From: Tautonia sociabilis | GTDB lineage: Bacteria; Planctomycetota; Planctomycetia; Isosphaerales; Isosphaeraceae | Assembly: GCF_003977685.1 (NCBI RefSeq) | Contig: NZ_RYZH01000050.1 | Coordinates: 1-46,393, forward strand | Direction: 5' to 3' | Length of the DNA stretch: 46,393 bases | Shown: in pieces, positions 38,109 to 46,393 of the stretch | Position numbering within the stretch: position 1 is the first letter of the stretch | Layout: every line of letters starts with the position of its first letter | Program-made: the position numbers and the translations under genes | The notes under the pieces: model-generated | The model's input: the letters and a program-made list of their open reading frames with translations, nothing else | The model's database searches: none | Told to the model about the DNA's origin: nothing

Positions 38109-38777
38109 ATGGAGCCGATCGTCCTCCTTGAAGACAACCACTGCCTCGCCCTGAACAAGCCGGCCGGGATGCCGACCCAGGGGGATGAGTCAGGGGCCCT
38201 GTCGCTGGTGGACTGGGCTCGGGAGGACCTGCGCATCCGGCATGCCAAGCCGGGCAACGTGTTCGTCGGCCTGGTCCACCGGCTCGATCGGCCGGTTTCG
38301 GGGGTCGTCCTGCTGGGAAAGACGAGCAAGGGGGCGAGTCGACTGTCGGAGCAGTTCCGCTCCGGGACGGTCGAGAAGGTCTACTGGGCGATCGTCGAGG
38401 GGACGCCCGGGGAAGACCAGGGGACGTGGACCGATCGTCTCGTCAAGGACGAGCGGAGCAATGTCGTGCGGCTGGGGGCGGGAGGGAAGGACGCCGAGCT
38501 GTCGTTCCGGGTGCTCGATCGGTGGCGAGGCCGATCCTGGCTGGAGATCCGGCCGATCAGCGGCAGGAGTCATCAGATCCGGGTGCAGTTGTCGAGTCGG
38601 GGGCTGCCCATTGTGGGCGACCTGAAGTACGGCGCTCGATCCCGGGTGCCGGCCTCGGACGGCGGGCATCGCCTGGGATTGCACGCCCGGTCGCTCAGGT
38701 TCCGTCACCCGACGCGGCCGGAAGCGGTCTTGGTCGTCGCGCCGGTGCCATCAGACTGGCCCGGACCCTCGTCCTGA
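38109..38777 (+). CDS. RluA-family pseudouridine synthase
   Basis: The 222-residue protein is a short RluA-type enzyme without an S4 domain. Motif I is LALNKPAGMPT and the catalytic motif is VHRLDRPVSG with Asp60; motif III is GRSHQIRVQ followed by GLPIVGDLKYGA, then HRLGLHARSLRF. It makes pseudouridine in rRNA or tRNA; the target is unknown. The last 83 bp overlap, on the opposite strand, the end of the degenerate-phosphatase gene (38695-38777). The end of the frame is therefore shared antisense sequence. Confidence 0.9.
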   Translation: MEPIVLLEDNHCLALNKPAGMPTQGDESGALSLVDWAREDLRIRHAKPGNVFVGLVHRLDRPVSGVVLLGKTSKGASRLSEQFRSGTVEKVYWAIVEGTPGEDQGTWTDRLVKDERSNVVRLGAGGKDAELSFRVLDRWRGRSWLEIRPISGRSHQIRVQLSSRGLPIVGDLKYGARSRVPASDGGHRLGLHARSLRFRHPTRPEAVLVVAPVPSDWPGPSS

Positions 38778-40464
38778 TGCCGGTTGGAATGCCCAGCGAT
38801 CCCCAGTAGGCCAGCGGCACGACCAGGATGGTCAGGAAGAGCGCCGCATACGGACCCCATCGCTTCGAGTCGACCGGGTGGACTGGCCGGGCGAACGGAT
38901 CGGCGAAGACCTCGGCGATGCTCTCCTCCTCCGGTTCGGGGTCGCCGGTTGGGGAGGCACCGGGCTCGGTCGAGTTCTCAGGGGGGGCCGCCTCGGCGAC
39001 GGCCGACGGGGAGGGAGCCGCTTCGGGCTGGTCGGGAGTCGATGTGGGGACCGGGTCCGCAGTCGCCGACGCGCCGGGATCGGCGGAGGCGAGGGGGGGC
39101 GAGGATTCGGGGAGGGGCGACCCGCCGGCCGAGGCCGAGGGGAGAAGACCGAGGTATCCCCGGGCGGCGAGCATCAGGTCGGGAGGGATCGGGGCGATCC
39201 GCTCGGCGTCCCGGCGGGCCCGCTCCAGGTCGTACCGCTCGGCCTCGACGAGGTGGACGAACCAGAGCGCCGCGGCGGTCGTCCCGGAGGTGTCGCAGAA
39301 GAAGATTGGCCGGGCCGATTCCTGGGCGATCTCGTCCTCGAAGCGGCGGACCAGTGCGGCGTCAATCGTCCCGGGGGCCGTTGGGAGCAGAACGAGCCGA
39401 AGCCCCGCCTGGCTGCTGGCGGCAATGTCCGTCGGCAGAACCTGGTCGATCGGTCGCAGGTCCAGAACTGTGCGGTAGCCCCGCTCCACCAGGGTCGTCC
39501 AGCCCCCCTCGGCCGGCACCGAGCCGCCGGCCAGGTGGGGCTCGACGCTGAAGAACGCCGCGATCCCCGGCGCCGCCCCGGTGGTCGGGCTCGGCTCGGG
39601 GATCACGGTGGTCTGCTCAGCGGCCTGGGAGTTCTCCGCAGGGGGAGTCGGCTCGGGGACCGGGGCCGGGGCCCCCCCCTCGTCAGGAGGGGGGGCGGGC
39701 GGGGAGGCGGCCGGCTCGACGGGCCCGGGGGCGGCCGGCTCGGGGGCGGCCGGCTCGGGGGCCGTTGGGGCCGGGATCGAGTCGATGCTCGGCAGGTCGT
39801 CGGCCAGGAGCGGATGGACCTTTGGCCCTCGAGGATTGCCGGAGTCCGGGGCGGCGACCGGCCGATAGAAGGTCACGTCGCTGCTCCGGCGGGCCATCCG
39901 GTCGGCGTAGGCGTCCCCGGTCGGGGGAGCCGAGCCGATGACGGACGCCGGCGCCCGATCGGTCGATCGGGCGTCGGGGGTCCGGAGGGCGGAGGTCCTC
40001 GAATTGATTGAACCCTGCGGAGCCCGGCCGGTTGGCTCGGGCAGCGGGGTCAGCTCCAACTCGGGGGAGTCCGACGGGGGTTCGATCCGGGGGAGGGGCT
40101 CGAGCGCCGGGTCCGGCGAGGTCAGCGGGGCGCCGACCGACGGAGCGGGCTCGATGATGGCGGGGGCGCCGGGCAGAACCTCGACGCCAGGGTCGGAATC
40201 GATGACGATCGGCGGCTCTTCATAGATGATCTGGCCCCGGTTGCGGTTGAAGAGGCCGCCGCCGCTGCTGCCCAGCCCGTTCCGGATGCCGCTGCCCAGC
40301 CGTCGGATCGGACCGCAGCCGTTGCAGTTGCGGAAGGGGTTGATCGACTGGAGCGACTGGCAGCCGTCCAGGCCGATCGTCGCCAGGGCCAAGGCGATCA
40401 GCGCGATGCGAGGCGTAGCCCGCCAGGCGGGCGGGCCCGTCGCTGCGCGTCGCTCGGTCTTCAT
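38695..40464 (-). CDS. Lipoprotein with degenerate tyrosine-phosphatase-like domain
   Basis: The 589-residue protein has a signal segment ending GLDGC (Cys35, possible lipidation). A Cys-rich start (NCNGCGPIRRLGSGI) and a long Pro/Glu/Ser-rich region follow. A domain at about residues 300-430 resembles DSP/BLH phosphatases, beginning IAAFFSVEPHLAGGSV. The P-loop reads C390-DTSGT-T396, so the usual CX5R arginine is Thr and normal catalysis is unlikely. A second proline-rich stretch and one transmembrane helix (537-558) precede a basic tail. It is probably a membrane-anchored binding protein. ATG 40464 has a ggagga site 9 bases upstream. Confidence 0.72.
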   Translation of the reverse strand: MKTERRAATGPPAWRATPRIALIALALATIGLDGCQSLQSINPFRNCNGCGPIRRLGSGIRNGLGSSGGGLFNRNRGQIIYEEPPIVIDSDPGVEVLPGAPAIIEPAPSVGAPLTSPDPALEPLPRIEPPSDSPELELTPLPEPTGRAPQGSINSRTSALRTPDARSTDRAPASVIGSAPPTGDAYADRMARRSSDVTFYRPVAAPDSGNPRGPKVHPLLADDLPSIDSIPAPTAPEPAAPEPAAPGPVEPAASPPAPPPDEGGAPAPVPEPTPPAENSQAAEQTTVIPEPSPTTGAAPGIAAFFSVEPHLAGGSVPAEGGWTTLVERGYRTVLDLRPIDQVLPTDIAASSQAGLRLVLLPTAPGTIDAALVRRFEDEIAQESARPIFFCDTSGTTAAALWFVHLVEAERYDLERARRDAERIAPIPPDLMLAARGYLGLLPSASAGGSPLPESSPPLASADPGASATADPVPTSTPDQPEAAPSPSAVAEAAPPENSTEPGASPTGDPEPEEESIAEVFADPFARPVHPVDSKRWGPYAALFLTILVVPLAYWGSLGIPTGIRTRVRASLMAPARRPRPLPAASGDGT

Positions 40465-40907
40465 CGTGGGATCCTCCAGGGGGTACTCGACCCGATCGGG
40501 CGAGCGGCCCGCCGGGCGCTCCGTCGGCGGCGGCGGGAGGAGATCGGGGACCCGACGGACCCGGCTCCCCGGCCGGTCGGGCCGGCGGAGGGAGCTCGTC
40601 GGGGACGAGAACCGCTCCGGAGGCGTCGGGTCGGGAAGTCGGCTCGGGGCATCGGCTCGCTCGGGGCGGTCGGGACTCGGCGATGACGGGCCGCCCTCCC
40701 CGCCCGTCGGGAGGACGGCGACGCGACGAATCGCCCCTCCGGCGCCGGTTCCCGACTCCGAGGGGGCGCACGAGAGGCGTCACGGAACCATATCCGACGC
40801 CGGCACGGTTGCCAGTCATCTGTACCGATTTATAAAATAGCCTCATCGCTCCTGCCGGCGCGACCCGTCCAATCGTCACCACCCCACTCCTCCAATCCCC
40901 CGACGCC
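40465..40907. other. 443-bp divergent intergenic region
   Basis: It lies between the degenerate-phosphatase gene (minus) and the GT39-like gene (plus). Most of it is high-GC sequence with open frames on both strands but no recognisable protein. An AT-rich spot at about 40825-40840 carries the promoter-like pair described separately. No repeat or RNA was recognised. Confidence 0.5.
40809..40836 (+). promoter_or_regulatory. Sigma70-like promoter for the GT39-like gene
   Basis: TTGCCA at 40809-40814 and TATAAA at 40831-40836 are spaced by 16 bp; TAAAAT at 40833 gives an 18-bp spacer. It is the most AT-rich site in the region, with a leader of about 65 bases to ATG 40908. Confidence 0.42.
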
Positions 40908-42287
40908 ATGCCCGCCGACGGCCCCGATCCCCCCTCCGAGCACCGACCCCGACGACCCGCCCTCGCCCGCTCGGCCGCCGTCGGTCTGCTGGCGCTGCTC
41001 GTCTTCGGCGTCGGGCTCGACGCCGAGCCCCCCTTCGCCGACGAGTGGGCCTACGTCTCCCAGGCCTACTTCGGCCCCCTCTGGTGGGAGGGCCGCTGGG
41101 ACGACCCCGCCTGGCTCGAATACGGCGGGATCGACCTGCCGCCGCTGCCGAAGTACCTCATCGGAGGGATGATCGCCCTGGGAGGGTACCCGATGTCCGA
41201 CCGGCTCGACGCCCTCTCCTGGTACAAGGACACCTCCTCGACCTTCGGCAGTCCGGGCCTGCTCTCGTGGTGCCGCTGGCCGATGGTCGTCCTCGGGGCG
41301 ATCGGCTGCGTGGCCGCCTCGGCGATCGGCGCGATGGCCTTCGGGCCGAGGGCCGGAGCCCTCGCCGGGATGGTCCTGGCGATCAACCCGCTCTACCGGC
41401 TGCACGCCCGACGGGCGATGTCCGACGTGCCGACCGAGGCGTTCACCCTGCTGGCCCTGGGGGTCGGCCTTTGGGCCTGGCGGGAGCTGATCGGCGGGCG
41501 ACCCGGCCGGGGGGCGGCGGCGATGGCCCTCGGCGGCGGTGTCCTCGCCGGGATGGCGGCCCTGTCGAAGCTCAGCGGAGGCCTGGCGATGATGACGCTG
41601 GCCGCCTGGGCCGCGCTGGCCGCGGTGTTGCCCGGCGTGCCGGCGAGCCGGAAGGCGGCGGTCGCCGGGGCGGTGGTGGTCGCGGGGCTGATCGCTTATG
41701 GGACGTTCATCGTCGGCAACCCGACCCTGACCGCCCGTCCCGGGCCGGTTCGAGGGGCCCCGAAGGACTACGTCGCGATGGCCGAGACGGGGCTGATCGG
41801 CCGGACGCTCGCCGTGCTGGAGCACCGGGCGGCCGTCTCGAAGGCGGGGCAGCAGACGCCGCTGTTCCAGCAGCAGGGGTATGCGCTGACCGACCTTCCG
41901 TCGAAGCTGGCGGTGGTCGCCGTCCAGGGGTTCGGGAGATTCGGGCCGCTTGGGCCGAGGCATTCCGACTCGCTGGTCCGGTACGACTGGCGGCAAGACT
42001 GGGGCGCCGCGATCTGGGGGCCGCTGGTCTTGCTCGGGGTCGGCTGGGCGGCCTGGCTGGGCCTCCGGCAACATCGGCTCGGAGCGCCGCCCACGGCCTG
42101 GGCCGTGCTGGTGCAGTTCGCGGTGGCGGCGGCCACGGTTTCGGTCTTCATCCCGCTGGCGTGGGACCGCTACCTGCTGCCGATCCAGTCCGGCTCGGCG
42201 ATCCTCGCCTCGGGGTTCGTGGCGGGGGCGGTCGCGGCGGCTTCCCGGTTCGTCCGGGGGAGGAGGAGGGAGGCGGACGGTGCCTGA
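40908..42287 (+). CDS. GT39-like integral membrane glycosyltransferase
   Basis: The 459-residue protein has about ten hydrophobic segments. Its first extracytoplasmic loop carries the acidic motif FADEWAYVSQAYF, matching the catalytic acidic loop of ArnT/PMT-like GT-C enzymes. HARRAMSDVPTEAFTLLAL and LSKLSGGLAMM are typical of the family. It would transfer a sugar from a polyprenyl carrier to an acceptor outside the cytoplasm. The last 8 bp overlap the next gene. Donor and acceptor are unknown. Confidence 0.82.
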   Translation: MPADGPDPPSEHRPRRPALARSAAVGLLALLVFGVGLDAEPPFADEWAYVSQAYFGPLWWEGRWDDPAWLEYGGIDLPPLPKYLIGGMIALGGYPMSDRLDALSWYKDTSSTFGSPGLLSWCRWPMVVLGAIGCVAASAIGAMAFGPRAGALAGMVLAINPLYRLHARRAMSDVPTEAFTLLALGVGLWAWRELIGGRPGRGAAAMALGGGVLAGMAALSKLSGGLAMMTLAAWAALAAVLPGVPASRKAAVAGAVVVAGLIAYGTFIVGNPTLTARPGPVRGAPKDYVAMAETGLIGRTLAVLEHRAAVSKAGQQTPLFQQQGYALTDLPSKLAVVAVQGFGRFGPLGPRHSDSLVRYDWRQDWGAAIWGPLVLLGVGWAAWLGLRQHRLGAPPTAWAVLVQFAVAAATVSVFIPLAWDRYLLPIQSGSAILASGFVAGAVAAASRFVRGRRREADGA

Positions 42288-43773
42288 TCGGATCGGGTTC
42301 CCCGGCTGGTCCGGGAGGGACCGCCTGCTGGCTCCGGCGGGAGTGGCGGCGATCCTGCTCGCAAGCTTCGCCTTCTTCTGGCATTCCCGGGACTGGAACA
42401 GCGCCAGCCGATTGATGTTGACCTATGCGATCGTCGATCAGGGGACGATCCGGCTGGATGCGTACCGGGCGCAGACCAACGACATCGCCCAGGTCGACGG
42501 CCGGTACTACACCGACAAGCAGCCGGGCTACTCCCTGGCCTCGGTCGTTCCCTATGCGATCGCGAAGGCGGCCCTTGGGCTGCCCGACCACCCGATCGGA
42601 GGGCCGGCGCTGCGGTACTGGCCGGGGGACTACTGGGCGACGCTCGGCACGGCGGGCCTGGCGACGGCGATCGGAGCGGCGGTGCTGGTCGTGCTTGCCG
42701 GCCGGGTCGGCTGCCGGCCGAGAGGGGCCGCGCTGATCGGCCTGGCATACGGGCTGGCAACACCGGCGTATGCCTATGCCACGATGAGTTACGGGCACCA
42801 GCTCGCTTCGGCCTGTCTGCTTGCGTCGCTCGCACTGCTTGACCGTCCCGGGGCGCTCAGGCCGGGGATCGGCATGGCGGCGGCCGGGTTCCTGGCGGCC
42901 TTCGGGTCGGTCGTCGAGCTGTCGGCCGGGCCGATCTCGGCGCTGCTGGGGCTGCTCGCCGTGGCGAGGGTCATCTCCCGAGACGTTCCGGTCCGAGGGC
43001 TGCTCGCATTCTCGGCCGGAGCGGCGGGGCCGACCGCGTTGCTGATGGGCTACAACGTGCTCGTCTTCGGCTCTCCGATCGACATTGGCTATGCCCACCA
43101 CGCGACACAGCAGTTCGCCGAGGTTCACTCGGCGGAGAACCCGCTGGGCCTGCGCGGACCGGACTGGGGGAAGGTCCTGCCGCTGCTCTGGGGGAGCTAT
43201 CGCGGGCTGTTCTTCTATGCACCGATCTTGATGCTGGCGCCTGTCGGCTGGGCCGCGCTGCTCGCCAGGGGGAGGGTCGGGCTGGCGATCGTCTCGCTGC
43301 TGGCGAGCGTCTCGGTGTTCCTGGTGAATGTCAGCTACCCGGAATGGACAGGGGGCTGGTCGACCGGGCCGAGGCTGCTGGTGCCGCTGATCCCGTTCGC
43401 GATGGTCGGGGTCGCGGGGGTGGTCGCCTCGGGAGGGAAGCCGGCGGCGATCGTCTCGGGGCTGCTTGCCCTGGCGGGAGGAGGATTGATCTTGCTGTTC
43501 CAGGGGGTCGGGGCCCGGCTGCCGCAGGACGTGGCCGACCCGCTCCGGGAGGTGGTCCTGCCGCTCTGGACCGGCTCCCGGCTTCCCCCCTGGTGGATTG
43601 GAGAGCGGTTCACCCGGACGATCGTCTCGGAAGGGGTTCCGGGCTGGTTCGGTCGCCTGGGGCCGGGGGAGCAGTGGCTCCAGTTCCTTCCCCTGGTCGC
43701 CGGGCAGTTGGCCGCGATTCTGGCCCTGATGGCCGTCCTGGGCCGTCGGCCAGCGCCGACGCCGATCGACTGA
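42280..43773 (+). CDS. Polytopic GT-C-like membrane protein
   Basis: The 497-residue protein has eleven or so hydrophobic segments. The first loop, with DQGTIRLDAYRAQTNDIAQ and YYTDKQPGYSLASVV, is characteristic of a membrane family related to GT39 enzymes, with acidic residues exposed outside. Later blocks include YATMSYGHQLASACLLASL and VNVSYPEWTGGWSTGPRLL. It probably transfers a sugar or acts as a glycan assembly protein. The GTG start at 42280 overlaps the preceding stop by 8 bp and has aggaggaggg about 9 bases upstream. Substrate unknown. Confidence 0.78.
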   Translation: MPDRIGFPGWSGRDRLLAPAGVAAILLASFAFFWHSRDWNSASRLMLTYAIVDQGTIRLDAYRAQTNDIAQVDGRYYTDKQPGYSLASVVPYAIAKAALGLPDHPIGGPALRYWPGDYWATLGTAGLATAIGAAVLVVLAGRVGCRPRGAALIGLAYGLATPAYAYATMSYGHQLASACLLASLALLDRPGALRPGIGMAAAGFLAAFGSVVELSAGPISALLGLLAVARVISRDVPVRGLLAFSAGAAGPTALLMGYNVLVFGSPIDIGYAHHATQQFAEVHSAENPLGLRGPDWGKVLPLLWGSYRGLFFYAPILMLAPVGWAALLARGRVGLAIVSLLASVSVFLVNVSYPEWTGGWSTGPRLLVPLIPFAMVGVAGVVASGGKPAAIVSGLLALAGGGLILLFQGVGARLPQDVADPLREVVLPLWTGSRLPPWWIGERFTRTIVSEGVPGWFGRLGPGEQWLQFLPLVAGQLAAILALMAVLGRRPAPTPID

Positions 43774-43825
43774 CCACGGCCCCCGTCCAACCGGCCGGAG
43801 TGGACCGCGGCAAGAGCGCTGCTCG

Positions 43826-44734
43826 ATGCCTCGATTCCTCGCCCTGGCCGCCGACTTCGACGGCACGCTCGCCCAGGACGGCGCCATCGACGGGCCGACC
43901 CGAGACCCCCTGCGGCGGCTCAAGGCGTCCGGCCTGAGAGCGGCGATGGCGGGGATCGGCCTCTTCCCCCGGAATGTCGTTTCCGTGGGGGACGCGGAGA
44001 ACGACCGAGAGCTGCTCCGGGAGTCGGAGTGCGGAGTGGCCGTTGCCAACGCGGTCCCGGCCCTGGCCGGGGAGGCCGACTGGACGACCTCGGGAAGCCG
44101 GGGAGAAGGCGTGGCGGAGCGGATCGATCGGCTCGATGAGGACGACCTGGCGGGGATCGTCTCCCGGCTGAATCGGCTTGAGCTTCCGATCGGGGCCGAG
44201 CGGGGAGCCGGGGGGCGGCCCTTCGGAGTCCCGCCGATCGGGACGACCATCCTGATCGCCGGCACCTCGGGCGCCGGGAGGTCGGCGATGGTGCTCGGGG
44301 TCCTCGATCGGCTCTCAGGAAGGGGGTACCAGTTCTGCGTGGTCGATCCGGAGGGGGCGATCGCGCACCAGCCCGGGGGTTGGGGGATCGTGCTTGGGGG
44401 GCCGGATGCGCCGCCTTGCCTGCTGCCAGCCTCCCGGGAGCCGTCCGAAGCGCCGGGGGAGCTGGCCAACGCAGTGATCGTCACCGGGAGCCCGGGGGCC
44501 GTCTCTCCCCGGGTGCTCGGCGCCGTGGGGCAGGTCTGGGCGGTGGGGGACGACCCGTCGGCGACGCTTCGGGAGTTCGCGATCGGGGTCGGTGAGCGGG
44601 AGCCGGAGGTCGGCGAGGACGGGCTCGACCCCTCCGAATGCCTGGCTTGGCCCCGTCGTCCTGAGCCCGCCCCTCCCCGCGTCGTGCGGCTCTCGCTCGC
44701 GAGGACGTCCGCCAAGGGAGCTGCCAGGCGATGA
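43826..44734 (+). pseudogene. Collapsed HAD-IIB/P-loop ATPase fusion, internally deleted
   Basis: The frame is intact for 302 residues but lacks large parts of both domains. HAD motif I (DFDGTLA, Asp10 and Asp12) is followed at residue 55 by motif IV GDAEND, so the cap and motifs II and III are missing. A P-loop domain follows (ILIAGTSGAGRSAM, about 142-155), with the Walker A lysine replaced by Arg152, then CVVDPEGAI. The region of a Walker B is absent and the frame ends within the expected C-terminal domain. Relatives of this architecture are, from memory, about 570 residues. It is best read as a decaying gene, although a short repurposed protein is possible. ATG 43826 matches the family start. 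Confidence 0.62.
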
Positions 44735-44744
44735 TCGGAGCGAT

Positions 44745-44771
44745 CTCCCGGCCCTGTTCCCAGCCCGGGAG
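44745..44771. terminator. Hairpin between convergent genes
   Basis: CTCCCGG at 44745-44751 pairs with CCGGGAG at 44765-44771 across a 13-base loop. It lies in the 55-bp gap between the collapsed HAD gene and the convergent PilZ gene. There is no T-tract, so termination is inferred only from position. Confidence 0.3.
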
Positions 44772-44789
44772 CGAGCTGGGGGGCGGCGC

Positions 44790-45209
44790 TCAGGGGAGAG
44801 CCGGTTCGGCCGAGTCTCCCGGAAGCAAGCCGAGGGCAATCTCGAAGACGTCCTGCGGGCAGCGCGGGAGGAATCGGAGGCGGAGCCGGTAGACGCCTGG
44901 GGAGCCGGGCATCGGCTCCCGCCCGACCACCTGCGCCCGGGTGCCCCCCGAGAGCCGAGGCCCGACCACGCAGAACCAGGCATCGTCCCCCGTCTCGGGG
45001 CCGTCCGTGCAGGCGATCGCCGCGCCGCCGAGGCTGATGTCGATCAACTGGGAGCCGATCGTCTGGAACTGCTCGCCGTCCCACCAGCCGAGCCAGAGTC
45101 GATCCACCAGCGGCGTGAACCGGGGGGTCTCCCGACGCTCCACGCCGACGTGGGCCCCCGAGTCCGCCCCGATGCCCCTGGCCTCCATCTCGATCACGTC
45201 GATGCTCAT
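44790..45209 (-). CDS. PilZ-domain protein
   Basis: The 139-residue protein consists of one PilZ-like domain after a short N-terminal extension. Both signature motifs are present: RxxxR at Arg26-Arg30 (RETPR) and DxSxxG at Asp57-Gly62 (DISLGG). The protein should therefore bind cyclic di-GMP. Later strands fit a beta barrel (RAQVVGREPM and YRLRLRFLP). It may regulate motility, surface polymer or enzyme activity; no partner domain is fused. ATG 45209 follows an agagga site. It overlaps no confident gene on the opposite strand. Confidence 0.82.
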   Translation of the reverse strand: MSIDVIEMEARGIGADSGAHVGVERRETPRFTPLVDRLWLGWWDGEQFQTIGSQLIDISLGGAAIACTDGPETGDDAWFCVVGPRLSGGTRAQVVGREPMPGSPGVYRLRLRFLPRCPQDVFEIALGLLPGDSAEPALP

Positions 45210-45439
45210 CGGCGAATCCTCTCCGTACCGCTCCGTCACCTTCGGCCGCCCCAGCGGGCCATCGGGGCCGCCGCGGGGTGCGAGGCCCCGGGCCATGCTC
45301 GAATCTCGATCGGTCCATCGAACCGACTTCTGATCCAACCCTAGCTCCGGGCATGCTCGCGTTCCCGAAAGCAGCGCCATTGATGATTGCAAAAGAGAAA
45401 CGGTGCGACACGGCAAGGAGGGGTTGTCGTAGCGGGGCT

Positions 45440-46029
45440 CGGGGGAGGTCGAGCAGCTGGAGCGCGCCGTCCGACGCGGCGACGGCGATCCGCCCGCCGT
45501 CGGGGCGGAAGGCCGGGCAAGAGACGGCCGCCGCATGTGCCTCGCCCTTGCGGACCTCGGCGCCGTCCTCGGGGTTCCAGAACGTGATCAGGCGATCGTC
45601 CCCCCCGGTCGCGATCAGGCAGCCCTCCTTCGAGGAGAAGGCGACGGCATCGACCTGGGACCCGTGCTCCGCCAGCTCGACGATAAGAGTCGGATCCTCG
45701 TTGGCCTGGGCGACGTCTTCGGGGACGGCCCAGATGCGGGCGAGCTTGTCCCTGCCGCCGGAGGCGATCCGGGAGCCGTCGGCAGCGAAGGCGACGCGGA
45801 GGACGAAACCGTCGTGGGAGCCGAGCACTCGGTGAAGCTCCCGGGACTCGGCGTCCCCGAGGAGGATCGTGCCGTCGAAGCCGGCCGAGGCGATCGATCG
45901 GCCGTCGGGGGACCAAGAGACGGCATCGGCCAGATCGTCGTGCCCTTCGAGCCGACCGGCGTCCTGGGCCTGCGGTCGGGGGGATCGGGAGGTGGGCAGT
46001 GTTGGGGAGGTTCGGCGTCGGGGAGTCAT
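45440..46029 (-). pseudogene. WD40 repeat protein, C-terminal end lost
   Basis: From ATG 46029 about 195 residues form four WD40 repeats: LEGHDDLADAVSWSPDGRSI, the next with SHDGFVLRVAFAADGSRIAS, then ELAEHGSQVDAVAFSSKEG, and EAHAAAVSCPAFRPDGGRI. A propeller usually needs seven or so. After LLDLPRAPL the similarity ends, the sequence becomes lower in GC, and the frame runs on for over 1000 further codons into neighbours on the opposite strand. This implies a lost stop, truncation or a recombination junction near 45440. The stated end is where homology ends, not a stop codon. No signal peptide is seen. Confidence 0.5.
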
Positions 46030-46361
46030 GGCGGGGAGGCTCCGGAGGGGGGAGGGGAGTCGAGCCGTCTGGGGAGCTGATCGAGTCGAGGCGTCGGCTC
46101 GGGCCGCCCCGAGCCGCCGAACAGAGACCGGCCGGAGCGTCGGTGTAACCGCCCCGGGAGGCCGTCGATCGCCGGAAGGGGGCGGATCGCCAGGAGGGGA
46201 GGGGCGGAGGTCGTCGGACGCGGAGGCTTACGATCGGCTCGGGGGGTGATAAGATAATGCCGGGCCTCGGCCTGGGGTCGGCCGGCCGGGGTCGCGAGGC
46301 GTCGGCATCGCTGGCCGAGGGCCGCGCGCCACCACGAGTCGACGAGAACGGGACCGAGTCC
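46030..46361. other. Intergenic region before a probable gene at the window edge
   Basis: No gene is supported here. The sequence is GC-rich apart from an AT-rich island at 46246-46258 that carries a promoter-like pair. Frames on the minus strand give low-complexity products. Confidence 0.4.
46228..46255 (+). promoter_or_regulatory. Weak sigma70-like promoter near the window end
   Basis: TTACGA at 46228-46233 and TAAGAT at 46250-46255 with a 16-bp spacer; GATAAT at 46253 is an alternative -10. Such AT-rich sites are rare in this window. It points to the probable gene at 46362. Confidence 0.28.
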
Positions 46362-46393
46362 CATGCCCGATCGCCCCCCGATCCCCCCCCCCC
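46362..46393 (+). CDS. Possible start of a further gene, cut by the window edge
   Basis: An ATG at 46362 opens a proline-rich frame (MPDRPPIPPP). The run of at least 11 C at 46383-46393 continues to the window end. Planctomycetal protein kinases often begin with such a proline-rich stretch, but only ten codons are visible and no function can be given. The upstream AT-rich promoter-like site gives mild support. Confidence 0.25.

Noticed and set aside
38878..40011. Gly/Arg-rich plus-strand frame opposite the pseudophosphatase gene
   Set aside because: It only reflects the proline-rich codons of the minus-strand lipoprotein.
42148..46029. Single 1293-codon open frame on the minus strand
   Set aside because: Only the first 195 residues resemble a protein; the rest is antisense to clear plus-strand genes and reads as low complexity. 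It reflects GC-rich codon usage.

Overview
The window is a very GC-rich stretch from a member of the Planctomycetota, most likely an Isosphaeraceae-like soil or freshwater heterotroph; the rank below phylum is inference. The evidence for the phylum is a PSD1/PSCyt giant cytochrome-like protein followed by a DUF1501 protein, a bacterial tetrahydromethanopterin (H4MPT) and methanofuran gene set, WD40 and PilZ proteins, many proline-rich lipoproteins, weak or missing Shine-Dalgarno sequences, and frequent GTG starts with 4-base overlaps.

Layout. 1-323 holds the end of a roughly 70-bp tandem repeat array. 324-9907 is a probable single + strand operon: an SDR protein lacking the catalytic tyrosine, a PL10-type pectate lyase, and seven genes for H4MPT-linked C1 metabolism and cofactor synthesis (DHPS-like DUF6513 protein, a DUF447/beta-RFAP synthase fusion, FhcC, Mch, a RimK/MptN-like ATP-grasp ligase, a CitG-family protein and a PTPS-family protein with a double motif). 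9932-14444 on the minus strand carries a duplicated ABC-2 permease, an FbpB-type permease and a sugar phosphate isomerase/epimerase-like protein. 14718-18422 has small lipoproteins, a BON-like protein, an intact SDR and a CAP-domain protein. 18638-29124 on the plus strand holds an exonuclease-WYL fusion, a DUF6580 membrane protein overlapping mfnB (methanofuran synthesis), an M50 protease, Lon, and three GT4 glycosyltransferases with a small membrane protein. 29169-36685 has a small membrane protein, the 1714-residue PSD1 protein and its DUF1501 partner. 36873-38777 holds TruD and an RluA-type pseudouridine synthase; the latter overlaps, tail to tail, a lipoprotein with a degenerate phosphatase domain (38695-40464). 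40908-43773 encodes two polytopic GT-C-like membrane proteins. 43826-46029 has a collapsed HAD/P-loop ATPase gene, a PilZ protein and a broken WD40 gene. A further gene probably starts at 46362.

How the genes fit together. Mch and FhcC belong to the formaldehyde/formate oxidation branch on H4MPT and methanofuran. The DHPS-like, beta-RFAP synthase, ATP-grasp, CitG-like, PTPS-like and MfnB proteins would build those two cofactors. Fae, MtdB/C and FhcA, B and D are not in the window and must lie elsewhere. The most promising leads are the CitG homologue as a possible ribosyl transferase of H4MPT synthesis, the CExxHGH PTPS as a pterin source, the DUF447-RFAPS fusion, the exonuclease-WYL fusion, and the multiply deleted HAD-ATPase. 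No tRNA, rRNA, insertion sequence, prophage or CRISPR array was recognised.
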